From: Gigaspora margarita
Taxonomy: Eukaryota > Glomeromycota > Glomeromycetes > Diversisporales > Gigasporaceae
Assembly (NCBI GenBank): GCA_009809945.1
Contig: WTPW01001651.1
Coordinates: forward strand, 73,283-137,282
Length of the DNA stretch: 64,000 nt
Reading direction: 5' to 3'
Shown here: in pieces, positions 1 to 11,900 of the stretch
Layout of the letters: every line of letters starts with the position of its first letter
Position numbering within the stretch: the first letter of the stretch is position 1
Position numbers and translations under genes: made by a program
The notes under the pieces: generated by a model
The model's input: the letters and a program-made list of their open reading frames with translations, nothing else
Told to the model about the DNA's origin: nothing
Databases searched by the model: none

Positions 1-464
1 ATGAATTTTCTTTGTTTTGCTAAAAATGTTAATGGACAACATTCTCCAGAGGCAAAAGCATTTTTTATTTTATTAATAAATTAAATCAAATTAGCTTAAT
101 TAAGAAAATGTTGACAACTCCAATACAGAATAGTTATATGAGTCATAGTTTTGAATTCAGATAATAAATATCAGATATATACTAAACATAGCATAATTTT
201 ATTGATACAGGACAATTTAAACAAACAAAAATTTTATAAGATTTTTAGATAAATATAGTATAGAATGTAAAATACCTCTTTAAAAAACATATCATAACAA
301 TCCACAATTTTCTAATGCTAATATAACATCGGAACAGATATTAAAAATAGAGATTTTCATACCCTATACTATGCGAGTTCGTTCATAATAATCTGTATAA
401 TTTAGAAATATAATAATTTATACAGACTAACACAGGTTGAATCAATGAGTATCAGGTGCATATA
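1..464. other. AT-rich intergenic sequence
   Basis: I see no open reading frame with coding character, no RNA gene and no repeat boundary here. The sequence is AT-rich like the rest of the window. Confidence 0.5.
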
Positions 465-612
465 GGGATGTTATGGTCTGTCCTGGTCTGGTCTCAGTTC
501 AAAAGACTGGGTCCGAGCAGCAGACCACAAACCAGACCAAATTTCATAAACCGGTCTATGAACTGGTCCTAGTTTAGTCTGGTTCAAGGACCGGTCTACT
601 TGTAGCCAATCG
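465..612. repeat. Short element built from GGTCTG/CAGACC motifs
   Basis: About 150 bases in which GGTCTG, CTGGTCT and their complement CAGACC recur at least eight times in both orientations. The block is clearly richer in GC than its surroundings. Similar motif-dense blocks lie near 40,080-40,225 and, more diverged, at 60,843-61,185. It is probably the remnant of a non-autonomous DNA element, but I could not find a target-site duplication. The short reading frame across it is a by-product of the repeat. Confidence 0.45.
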
Positions 613-689
613 GATTGGAGAATTTTGACTATCATAACACAAATGACAGATGTTTCATAACAGATAACCAAAACTTAGAGGTCTAATCT

Positions 690-818
690 GATAAATATAA
701 TATTCAAATATTCACTGAATATTCGAATATTTGAATATTAAATTTTTTCACCAAATGAATATTTGAATATTTAATATTTTTACCAAATATATTCATTAAA
801 TATTCACTAAATATAATT
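690..818. repeat. AATATTCGAATATT-type palindromic repeat, part next to the LINE 3' end
   Basis: Overlapping copies of GAATATTTGAATATT and CCAAATGAATATTTG form a dense palindromic block ending at the LINE poly(T). A block of the same kind lies at 8,210-8,385 on the other side of LINE copy 1. The simplest reading is one palindromic element split by the LINE insertion. The exact target duplication cannot be recognised in such simple sequence. Confidence 0.5.
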
Positions 819-841
819 TTTTTTTTTTTTTTTTTTTTTTT

Positions 842-894
842 NNNNNNNNNNNNNNNNNNNNNNNNNNNNNNNNNNNNNNNNNNNNNNNNNNNNN
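842..894. other. Assembly gap inside the LINE poly(A) tail
   Basis: A run of N flanked on both sides by poly(T). The true tail length is unknown. Confidence 0.95.
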
Positions 895-999
895 TTTTTT
901 TTTTTTTTTTTTATTCTTTGACGAGTCTGCTAGAAACTTGTGAGTGAACAGAAGAATACTATGCTAAAAATTTTTTACAAAATACTTGGTTCTAACTTT

Positions 1000-3900
1000 T
1001 ATAAACCTAACACTACTCGGTTTCCTATAAAGGACCTAAGTGTACTCTGTCGCACTGTTTCTCTAATGAAACAGGTTTCGATGGTAACCCATCAGTAACC
1101 ATACCAAAAGGGCTTTTTGTTCCTCTTGATGAAGCCTAACATCCCTTCTTCCACCAAAATTTCTGTCTCTTTATGTTTCTCCAAAAACTTCTCCTTTTGT
1201 ATTTCCTTACCTCCCTTTGAACCTTCTGTTGCCTTCTTTCTTTTACACTTCTTTTTCTCTTTTTTGCCATTAATCTTTTTTTTCTGTTTGTTTTTTTGTG
1301 CAATGCCCAATTCTTCTTCCCATTCGTTCACCATCTGACAATGATCTTTTCAGATTATCTCGAAGAAACCATTTCAAACTATATTTAAAATATCTTCAAT
1401 GATTTGATTTGTTAGTTTATTGGACCGGAAGTGCTTTTGAATTTTCTTCTGGGCTTTGTGACAGAACAACCCCTTGATTAGACCTATTCGTGCACTAACA
1501 ATTTCCTCATGTTCTTTTCCAAAAACTAGTTGCGCTAATTTCTGTTTGGTTAGTCTTTTCTGAACATCTTTTGACAAATTGTTCCAGGTGACCTCAGCAG
1601 CTACTGATTGGATACTCCATCATGAAGTTTCATAACTTATACAATTCGCTAAATGTTCGTGCACCTCCTTTATATTTGCATTACAAGATAGACAATTTGG
1701 GGCCTTATAGAGATCTGGTCTTCTTTTATTTAACGAGACAAGCAGGGGAAGATTTTCTGACAGACACTTAATAATAAAACATGCTTTCTTACTTTTCCTA
1801 AGTGTTGTGCCTCGTATTCCGGTTATCTCTTTAAGCTTTTTCCAGAAAAAGGACCAGCTTTTGTCATTGTATCTATCTTCTTGGACTAAACTAGATGCTA
1901 TTTATGATTGTCACCATTTAGCACCTATGTACATATTATTCAGTGTTTTTATAAAAGCTCGCGGAGATGCCTCTACTAGCCAATTTTTCCAATACAAGAC
2001 ACTTTGAAATCTTGAATTTTCTCTTACGTTTACTTGAATTTTCTCTGATACCATACAGCCTTTTTTTGCAAGTTTATCCGCAAAGTCATTCCACTTGTTA
2101 TTACTATAGCTCTTGATCTTATTAAGCTCTAGGGTAATGTCTTTTGTTTTGATCAGATCTACAATTTTTTCTACTAAAAGAAAATTGGGCCTCTTTTGTG
2201 CCTTGCTTGTTGGTTCGAGAGAAAAACCTACTTCAATTGCACAGATCGCTGCCTCACTGTCCGTATATACTATAGCTTCTGACGAGATTGAAATTGTTAA
2301 GAGCATAGTCCATATTGCTACTAGCTCTGCCTTTGTCGATGATGGCTATTGCGATACTCTAATTGACATTGTATCCAAAATTTCACTTTTCATATTATTC
2401 AGCTGAACCCATCCTGCTCCCATCATACATTAAGGACATATTTTCTACCAAAGAACTGTCTGTATAAAAAATAAACCTACTGTAACTTCTATCTAAATTT
2501 TTCCTAAGACTATTTACTAAAAGAAATTCTGTTTCACTCTCTAGCTTTTCTTTTAAAATTAACTCCATTTCTATACTATTTACCATTTTAATACTACTAA
2601 AAACTCGTTCTTCTAAATTCATGTTATTTACTTTCTTTCTTTTTCTTATACCTGGGACCATATCTGACGTTATCAAAAATTTCTGTTTTTCATTTTTCCT
2701 GAAGGGTCTAGGGAGAACTCCTGTAATATCTTCCTTTTTGATTTGTCTTGTACATATATCTTTTTCTTTTTCTACATCTATTTGGCAACCTTTACATTTG
2801 GAAATACAAATATTCGTTGTATCTTGAAGTGGATTGTCAGACCAATATTCAACTATCAGATCTTTTTTCCTTTTCTGAATTATTCGACCAAAATTCTGAT
2901 TGCTATGTTTTGACTTAAACGCAACCCAATCTTTCACTTTTTGATCCTCAGAGATAAAGATCGTCCTGAGTTCCAGTGCTAGTGTATTAGAATTCAGTGC
3001 ATTGAGATATGCTACAACTTCTCTTGTAGTTGGGTTTCTGATCACCTTCTTTTCTATTTTGGCAAACCAGTGAGCTTTCTTTCCTTGAATAGGAAGGCCT
3101 AAGACTTTTTTTAACTGTTGCCATGTGATCAGAACCTTACTTCCCGAGTCCATTAATTGTCCTATATATGTTAGATTGAGCTTGTTAACATGCTTGTATG
3201 ATTGATAGAAGCACTTAGATGATAGAAAACTCCTAATCATTGGCAAATGTCTTTCTGAAGTAATAATATCTTCTGTGAGTGCTATTTCTAGGTTTCTTTC
3301 TCTTGCTTTAATAAGAATTGAGCAATCTAAATTGCTTTTCCACAATTTTTCTAGAATTACTATATCCGACTCGTTAACAGATCTTTCGCTTATTGCTGCT
3401 AAAAACCAGCCTTGCATTATACGTTTCTTTGCAAAATTTGCTTCGATACCCATACTGTTTAGCCTATAGATGAGACTTGTTATTTGTCTTGCAAAAACTT
3501 CGTTGCTCAGTTTCTTACAGTTGCCAAGGTTTTTGTGCGTGACTAGGAAATTACTTGTTGTACATGCAAACTCTATTTTGTTCTTCACTAGCCTTATGAA
3601 GGGTTGATGAATTGCATTTAAGGCCCTTTGTGGGAGATTAACTATTTGTAAAATATAGCTTAGTTTAGAAAGAATACACATATTATTGATATATGAAAGT
3701 TGGCTAATTAAAAGCTTTTTGTAATAAAGTGTTTCGCAAAATTGCTGCGTGATCCACCTTGCTTTTGCTTTGATGTGCTTCTCATTCCTTGTCTGGTTTA
3801 GCCATACACCCAAAAACTGTACTAAAGTATTTTTTTTCTCTGCTATAGTTTTGTTTTGAGATAATAAGATTGACTTCTCCTCTTTTGAGTTAAGAACTAC

Positions 3901-6520
3901 TAGCTTAGATTTTTGGAGGTTAATTTTAATGTCATTTATCTTGTAAAATTCTTCTGCAATCTTAATTATCTTTTCTAGTTGTTGTTTATTACTAGCTACC
4001 TATATTGTATCATCTGCGTATGCGATCGCTGCACATCAAGTTAAGTAGTTGTTGAGGTATGCTTTATATTTCGCTAAGCTCAAATCATAGCCCAGATCAG
4101 TTTCACGTTGCATGTAAAAGAGAAGCGGGTCGTAGAAAATTCTCCAACCAGGGGTGATATTACTTCCCCCTGGTCTATTCCGTCTATAGCTTTAAAGCCT
4201 GTATTGAGTCCTAGGGCTATGATAATCTTAATTTGCCGCTCCTCAAATAGGTCTAGGATAAAATTAATTGAAGTGGCTAGTAGCTTCAAACGTAAAAGAG
4301 CCCTTTCTAGTATTACTAGCGAAACTGAGTCAAAAGCTTTTTGCATGTCTTGCAAAAGTATCCACAACTCCTTCTTCTTTTCTGCTGCTTCTTCTATTAT
4401 TGAGTTTAAGATGTGTATAGGGGCCTCTGTCGAGCAACTGGGAAGTCCCGCAAAATTGTATCCTTTAAGTACCATGTTCTCTTTGAAAATCTTGGATAGG
4501 CGTGATGTAAAGATTTTTGTGACATACTTTCTAAAAGTTTCTAAAAGTGCGATAGGTTTTATATTATTGAGGTTATAACCCCAATCTTCATTTTTGGGGA
4601 TCGCATAAAGCTGAGCCATTTTCCACTTATTTGGAACTAAACCGGTTCTTATACATGCTGAGGCATAGTTTCTAAAAATAGCATGCGTTTTGCTACCTGC
4701 ATTTTTAATTAGAATATAACTTATTCCTGAAATGCCCGGTGCTGATTTCAAACTCAGACTACTTAACATCTGTTTCCATTCTTCCTCTAAGATTTCTTCC
4801 AAAAGATTCTCATATAAACTCTCTTGGTATAACTAGTGGGTTTATAGATTTCTGCCCACTTTTGGGTTAGCAGATTTGGCCTTACATTTCTCTTTTGATA
4901 CTGGTTCTGAAAATGCTTTTCCGTTATAGACATGACTTCTTCAGGTTTTGTAATGAGCTCTCGACTATGATCTTGTTTTTCTAATACTAGCTTGTTGATT
5001 ATGATTTTGTTATATGGTTTATTTAGGAGACTCACTAACATCTGGCCTTGGTTGTTGACTATCATTTCACAATGCTTCTCGACTTTTTCCTGGATTTCCT
5101 TGTTTCTGCTACTAGTATTCTCCGTTAAGCACTTTTTCTCTAGAATTTTTTTTCAGCCACGCAGATCCTGTTCTCCCTCCTCCAAACTTTGTGGCTGTAA
5201 TAATCCTATCTCTAGGTCTAGCTTTTTATTTATATACAATATATTGTTATTGCTAAAACTACTGTATTACTATTTAGCTGAGACACTTTGCCATCACGGA
5301 TACTTCTAATGATTTTGCCCAAAACCAGAATGCTTTTCTCTAGTTCTGTTTTAACTTTGGATTTTTTCCTGCTACAACCTGTGGTCAAGATTTTCTTCTT
5401 TGGTAATGTTTGGTTGGCTGCTTTTATTATTGCATTTTGAATAATGTCCCAAAGATGGTCTAATTCTTTTTTTCCTGTATTATTGTTCATTTCTTCTCCC
5501 TCTAAATTATTGAAATCCTGATTTCCTTCTAGTAGTTTTTGAAGCAGCATGGCATAATTTTCCCAATCTTCTTCGCTCGCTTTATCATACAGGTAAATTG
5601 TTCTCTTCTGTCCACGTTGCTTTATTGTAGACAAACTCTTTTTCTCTATTAAATGCCCAAGGTAAATTTTTGCTATGACTGCGTTATGATCACTGTTCGT
5701 CCATGTACTCATATCTTTTATTTTAGCCTCCATTAGTTCTAAACTGAGCTCTCTCGAGATCCAGATTTGATCTATTCTTGAACCCTGATCCCGTCTTGCC
5801 TATGTGTATTCCTTGCTATCTGAATTGAGTACACGGTATGAGTCTATAAAGTCTTGTTTGTTTAGCCATTTATATAATGGAAGTCTTTTGTGCTAAGAAC
5901 TTGGAACTTTTCTATTGAGCATTTGGTCTAGAACATGATTGAAATCACCCATAATAATATATTGATTCCTTTGAGAACCATGGGCCACTTTCATGACAAT
6001 TTTTTGTTGAACTAATTTTGCAATTTCTCTATTATTTGGTGGTAAATAGACTAATATAATTATTAACTCTAATTGTTTAAAGAGAAAGGTTGCTTCTAAA
6101 TAAAATAGTAATTCCTGTTTAATTTGACCCAAATGTCTTTTCCACTTTTTATTAATCAAAAGTCCAACTCCTGAACCTTTTTTCTTTTCTTTCTCCATAT
6201 TTGACCAAAAACCAACAAAGTTTTTCTTATTATAATTCAAAAAAGCTCCTTCCTTGTTGGTAATATTTGTTTCTACGATACCTAAAATATCTATATCCTC
6301 TTCTATTGCCCATTCCGAAATTATAACACTTTTAAAAGGATTACTCTTAAGCCCATTAACATTGTGACATCCCACTTTGAGAAATTGATCATTATCTACT
6401 TGAGGGCTTATTAAATGACTAGCATCGTTATTATTATTTTTTTTAACATTGTGAACTAAGGATACCACCTGTGAGTGCAAGCCTGTAGGCTTGCTTGTGT
6501 CTATTGATTCACCCTTGGTG
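1000..6520 (-). pseudogene. LINE ORF2: endonuclease, reverse transcriptase, RNase H (disrupted)
   Basis: Domains in order on the minus strand. The APE-type endonuclease shows CHNVNGL, a VET catalytic motif, GDFN (5,938-5,949), RIDQIW and SDHN (5,683-5,694). The reverse transcriptase shows SAPGISG, IKPIALLETF, the AFD catalytic Asp (codon 4,329-4,331), QGEVISP, YADD (4,009-4,020) and FLGVW. RNase H shows YTDSS, AELVAIW, YTDSEAAI (Asp codon at 2,259-2,261) and NKWNDFADKLAKKG. A CxxC...HxxxC knuckle lies near 1,660-1,690, followed by a Lys-rich tail. Frameshifts are visible near 5,260, 4,830, 4,145 and 2,428. In-frame stops occur near 5,892, 5,803, 5,156, 4,045, 4,001, 2,352, 1,374, 1,350 and 1,092; almost all are TGA or TAG, several where Trp is expected. 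Copy 2 has Trp at the site matching 5,156. All catalytic residues listed are still present, so decay is recent relative to copy 2. Confidence 0.85.
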
Positions 6521-6524
6521 AATA

Positions 6525-7682
6525 TTAGAAGCGATAGGGAACATAAGTTTTCTGTCTTTCTTCAATATTTTGGAGTCTTCTAAGGATTTCGTCGAGTACT
6601 TTGTTTTGGTTTAATATATTCTGAGCTGAATTTAAAGATGTCAGGGCCTTTCGAGTACTATTGCGAGATCTTGATGTACTGGTCTGTCTGCTTATTATAC
6701 TTTCTGTGACTTTCCTCTTTTTCTCTTGTACTCTTCCGAAAGATGTATCCAATAGGTTTTTTTTGTATGACCTGCGGTTTTCATACTTTGAACTACCTTT
6801 ATAATTGAAGTTTTCTTCTGCACTTCTGTGTCATTTTGATGTAGCTGATGTGTTCTTTTGATTTGAACCACTCCAATTGAGCCTAGTATTGTAATACCAA
6901 GCTACATTTTCTGTTGCCATGTTTAGATCTTCTTGACTTTTAAAATATACGAAAGCAACACTTCTTTGATTTCCATTGCTATTTTTTGGAATAAAAACTA
7001 CTTTTGCTTTCATTCTTCCTAGTTGTCATAGTAAAGTAGCTTCCAATGCTATGTGCGAGATTCCTCTTAAAACTGCCCTATGCTCTTTCTTTTTCTTTAG
7101 GAGCTCTGCATCAAATTTACCAGGTGTTAGTCTGCATAAATTTCCTTCTTCATAGTGCAAAGACCATAAACTTCCTAAATTTTCTTTTTTTTTCTTATTT
7201 CTGCACTGTATACTGATGAAAACTGCTCTTGTTTTGTCGAAATCTCTTCATTCTGTAGCTGTAATTTTTCCAAAATGACTAAAGCAGCGCCTAATTTTTG
7301 CTAATCTTGAGCTTGCCAGAAGGTCCCATAGTATTAATCTCATTTGTAAATCTAATTTTATATTGTTGTAACCACTATCTACTACTATTTTGTCCTTGTC
7401 TTCTATATTTAAATTTGCTTTTGATACAAGGGCTTCTTCTAATACTGATTCTTTACCTTTGTCTGTTTTGTCTTTAAAAAATTTTTCTTTTTTATTGAAA
7501 AGGCTAATCATTTCTTTGGTATCTTCTACTCCGTAATCCAAACATCCACACTCTGCATATAGTAGTGCAGCCTTATTTTCTGCTTCTTCTAGGATTTCTC
7601 CTGATAAAACTTCTAATTCACTTTCATTTAAAATCATCTCTGCAACTTTAATTCCTAAATATAATTTTTTTAAAAATAACAA
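6525..7682 (-). pseudogene. LINE ORF1: two RRM-like domains (disrupted)
   Basis: One uninterrupted frame of about 386 codons apart from three TGA stops (7,248, 7,026 and 6,831); no frameshift is needed. An acidic N-terminal part is followed by a first RRM-like unit (RNP2-like LILWDL, RNP1-like TRAVFIS) and a second (KAKVVFIP, then SVAFVYF), and then by a basic Ser/Arg-rich tail with SRSRNSTRKAL. ORF1 proteins of this kind bind the element's RNA and form the ribonucleoprotein used in retrotransposition. ORF1 ends in TAA at 6,525, and the ORF2 frame is already open across this stop, so the two probably overlap. The start at 7,682 is the first suitable initiator in the frame and is not certain. 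Confidence 0.75.
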
Positions 7683-7790
7683 ATTTTGAGATTATATAAT
7701 CAAATATGATTGGTAATATTGTAGAATAAATTCTAATTGGTTAAAAAATATATAACTAATTTTTTATTTTTTATTTTTTTTTTTTTTATG

Positions 7791-8205
7791 TCAAGTACAG
7801 GAATAGAATAGTAAGTTACAATTATATCAGGATAATATATAAAGAAATACTATATTTAAAATTCCTAACTAATCATCTACTAATCTATGCAATAGAGCAA
7901 GCCTATCACTTGCAGTCAGGGCTAACTATTAAACCGCTACAGAAAAAAGATATGACATTTCACTTTATACTTTTCTATTTTAAACTAAAAGATTGAATTT
8001 CTAGTTTAAGAAGGCTAGAGGAAACCAATAACTAATTTTTTAAATATATTTAAACTTCTAAATATTATAACTCTTTATAATTATAAATTAAATAATTTAT
8101 TTCAATAAAATTGTAGCTTTAAATAAAGACAACAAATTTGTTAAAAAAAATTTTGTCAAAATTATTGTTCTTAAATTATAAATATTGGATTTTTTTTGCT
8201 ATCTA
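7791..8205. other. AT-rich sequence upstream of LINE copy 1
   Basis: This may be the LINE 5' untranslated leader, because the palindromic target repeat resumes only at about 8,210. No coding sequence is visible. Confidence 0.4.
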
Positions 8206-8209
8206 GTAT

Positions 8210-8385
8210 ATATTTGATATATATTAAATATTCAATAAATATTCAATGAATATTTGAATATTCATTCAAAATTTGAATGAATATTCAAATATTAACAAGA
8301 TTGACCAAATGAATATTCAAATATTAACAAGATTGACCAAATGAATATTTGAAATCTAATTTTTTGAACGATTAAGATCTCTACT
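8210..8385. repeat. AATATT palindromic repeat, part next to the LINE 5' end
   Basis: Contains TGAATATTTGAATATTCA and two near-identical copies of a 30-base stretch carrying ACAAGATTGACCAAATG. It matches the style of the repeat at 690-818 and is probably its other half. Confidence 0.45.
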
Positions 8386-8389
8386 CCTA

Positions 8390-8945
8390 AGAATATTTGG
8401 ATCTGAATGCTGTCAGTTGGTGAAGTACTACTATGTCTCCAATTGCTGTTTGAAAGCAAAAAAAAAAGTTTATACTATACATGTACAGTATAATGATTAA
8501 TACCCAAGTAACTTATTTGTTACATACTATATTACCATATTATTTTCTGAATTTGCTCTTTAAATAAAGTCTTTAGAGATACTGATCTATACTGATCTTT
8601 TTTCACTAAAGACATATGAAGAGGTAAAAATACTTTAAGATGGTTTTAAAAAAAATTTATTGTATAAAACTAAGAATTGCCAATTGATAATATGGTTTTT
8701 CATAGTAAGGATTACTTTAAAAATTTTATTTTATATTGTATAACCTAGTGATCTTCAAGCCAATCAAATCGAATGTCCGCCATGCTAATCAGAATTGAAT
8801 AAACTTTTTTTTGTTAGATGCTCCTCACTGAAAGCTTAATTTTAAAAAAAAAGTTCATTCAAATTGAACTACTGGATGCCAAGATAATTTCCAAAAACTG
8901 TTTTTTGCTTCTTAAATTTTAGGTGTTTTTGCTAAAAAATTTCTA
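8390..8945. other. Intergenic, nothing recognised
   Basis: No coding frame, RNA gene or clear repeat end seen between the palindromic repeat and LINE copy 2. Confidence 0.4.
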
Positions 8946-11900
8946 GTATGACTTCTATACTAGAAGTTCGGGTTCCTTCTACGATCTTCATTATCTATAT
9001 CACATTTTCCATTTTTAGAATTTTACTTTTCTCTATATGCTACAAGCCTTTTCTAATATTTCTAATCGCTATTTCACTGTCCGTATATATTTCTATCTGT
9101 TTCTCTAGTGGCATTGTTAGCAAGACAGCCCATATTGCCATTAATTTTGCTAGAGTTGAACTTGGTCATCCTTCTAACCTAAAGCTATTTCTTCTTCTGA
9201 CCAGTCTTGTACTTCATTTACTTGAACCCATCCAAGACCTATATTTCTTTTCATTGCACCTTCTTTGGGCTTTGATTTGATCACATCATCCGTGCATATT
9301 ATGTACTTTTCTTTATCTCTTGTCTTATTCCTTTCTAGCATTTGCACTATCTTCTTCTCAACATTTTTTCTTATTTTCTGCCTTTTGATAATTTTTACTT
9401 CTAGTTCTGCTATTATCTCTAGGCTTCTAAATTCTCTTTCGTCAACTTTTTACTCTTTTGTTTTTTGTCTTTTTCTCCAGTTAACCTAGCAAAGTCTTTA
9501 TCTTGTTTTTCTTCTTTTCTATATTGTCTCTGGGTATCACCTTTACCTTATTGCTTAATCTAATCTAGTATTGACAATGTTTATCACTTTTTACCATTCT
9601 ATCGTCTATTTTTGCGCATCTTTCGCATTTGCTAATCTCTGTTGCTACCTTCTTATCTAAGCACTATGTCTGCTAATGCTCTACTAGAATTTCTCTCCTT
9701 TTTTTCTTTATTACCTTATCTACCTTTTTTTTTCCTCCTTGGAAGCTGTATACTATCCATTTTTTTCTTCTTTTGTCTTTCAAAACTTTCTCCCACTCTA
9801 CTTTTAAGGCTTAGGGATTATTACTGGCTGTTTAAAAAGCTCTTTAACCTTTCTATTATCTAGTGATTTTAGGACCTTTGCTTTTATATCTTTGAACTAT
9901 TCTGCCTTTTTTTCCTTACTCGATAGACCTCAGTAGCCTTTGTACTACTGCCAAGTGATCATTCTTTCACCATCTAAATTAAGTAGTTGGTATAAATAGA
10001 TTAGGCTGGCTTCTCCCATTTTGGAACTATTCTTTTTCCACTTTTACTTTTCCACTAGTTCTTGTATTCTAGTGCTATGCCCGAATACTATCCATAGCTT
10101 ACTTTCTGTTTAGATATTTATCTCTAGATTTTTTCCCTTTATAATTACTAAACAGACCAAGTTGTCATGCTAGCATGCTTTATTACATGGCAGGCTATCT
10201 ATTTCCTATACGTCTCCTATTAGACCTGCTCTCTGATAGTCTTGGGTTATTCTTAACTTCATTAACTAGCCAAGACTATCCTGTCTATTTAATCTATTTA
10301 TTAGCCACTTATTTGTTTCATTGTTACTTCTTGCTGGAGCATTCTGTAGCTACCAAGATCTTTGTGTACCATTATACAGTTTTCTAATGTTCTTAGTAAA
10401 TTACTTTTTTGTTTTGCTAACCATATTATTGGCTAATGTATCTTGTTTAACTCTCTTTCTAATATCTTTGTTAGTTGTAGCATATAGCTTAATTTTGGTA
10501 TTATTACCATATTGTTTATATATACAATTTGGCTTGATGTCATTCTTTTGTACCTTAGATCTCTTACTGTTTGGCTTATTTTGCCTTCTTTTTTATTAGC
10601 TTTTCTCGTATTCTATTGTTTAACCAGATCACCAACAACTTTATAATCTTATTTTTTGATTCTTCTTTTATAGTACTCTTTCTGAACATTATTTCTCTTT
10701 CTTCTGGCTTGGTCTTCGTGTTCATTACTACTAGTTTTGACTTGGATTTATTTATTTTTATATCATTTGCTCGGAGAAACTTTTTCGCTATTAATATTAT
10801 TTTTGTCAATTGTTCTTTACTATTCACGATCCAAGTCATATCATTGGTATATACTATTACCGCCTGCTAGTAACTTGTAATATTGTTACAGTAAATTCTT
10901 TAACTTGTACTTTGCTTCACTATATAGCCTAGCTTTTCTTCTTTCTGTACTTTCTCTAGCAGGAGGTTATAGAATAGTTACCATATTAGTAGAAATATCA
11001 CCTCTTTCTGATCTATTCTGTCTCCTGCTATTATTTCTTTAGTTAGACCATAGATAGTTATTATTTTAAGCTGCTCTTGTGAAACAGGTTTAGGATATAT
11101 TTTGTTGTACGCTCTGGTACTTTGACTCTTCAGAGTGCTAATTCTATACTTTCTAATAGCACTAAGTTAAATGCTTTCTTCATGTCCTATAGGAGTATCC
11201 ATACCTCTTTATTTTTTCTTTTGCCTCTTCCATTAGGGAAGTGACAAAAATCAGGTGATTTTTTAGAGGAGAAGGGGGGTAAAAAATGTTGAAATTATAT
11301 ATAGGAACCTGACCAAATTTATATTAAGGAGAGGGGAAGGAGAGGTAGACCTCTAATAAAAAATAATCAGGTAATTAATAACATGGCCCTTATCATATTT
11401 AGTATGTGTACCGGCTATTCTGTGGAGTTCCTAGAAAGCCTAGTATAGTTTGGTCCCTTGAGAATTTCTCTTTCTACAAATACTTTAGCAAGTCTTCTTG
11501 TTATAACTTTTGTCACAACTTTTTTGAAAGTTTCAATTAGTGCTATCGTATGAATAATTTTTAGACTTATCCCCACTCTATGTTCTTAGCTATTGGATAT
11601 ACTTGGGCAATCTTCTACTTTGCTAGTATCTCTCCCGTTTTAATGCATAAGTTTATAAGGCCTCTAAAAATCTGTTGTGTTTTCTCACTTGCATGTTTAA
11701 TTTACATATAGATTATGCTCAAAATTCCTGAAGCAGTTCCTACTTTTAGCTCTTCTAGCACCTCTTTCCATTCTTCTTGCATTATCTCCTCTTCTATTTC
11801 ACCTATACCATTTTTCGTCAATATCTTTCTGAGGCCTGTATATTTCTTTCCATCTCTCTGACATTTCTTCTAACCTAGTTGCTCTTTTTCTAAATTGGTT

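Larger units (their letters stand above)
820..7790 (-). mobile_element. LINE copy 1 (Tad/I-like non-LTR retrotransposon), almost full length
   Basis: A minus-strand element of about 7 kb with two reading frames in the usual LINE order: ORF1 (6,525-7,682) with two RRM-like domains, and ORF2 (about 1,000-6,520) with AP-type endonuclease, reverse transcriptase, RNase H and a C-terminal Cys/His knuckle. The poly(T) at 819-914, holding an assembly gap, is the poly(A) tail read on the plus strand. An RNase H domain together with an APE-type endonuclease points to the I/Tad1 group. The element is inactive: several in-frame stops and at least four frameshifts interrupt it, although the overall order is intact. 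The 5' end is uncertain; the untranslated leader may run to about 8,205. Confidence 0.85.

Noticed and set aside
1092-1374. TGA read as Trp (alternative genetic code) in LINE copy 1
   Set aside because: TAG stops occur at similar sites, frameshifts are present, and the small CaaX gene and splice signals fit a normal nuclear code.
8948-10870. A series of plus-strand Phe/Leu/Ser-rich frames resembling membrane proteins
   Set aside because: They are the antisense of LINE copy 2, whose purine-rich coding strand gives pyrimidine-rich mirror frames.
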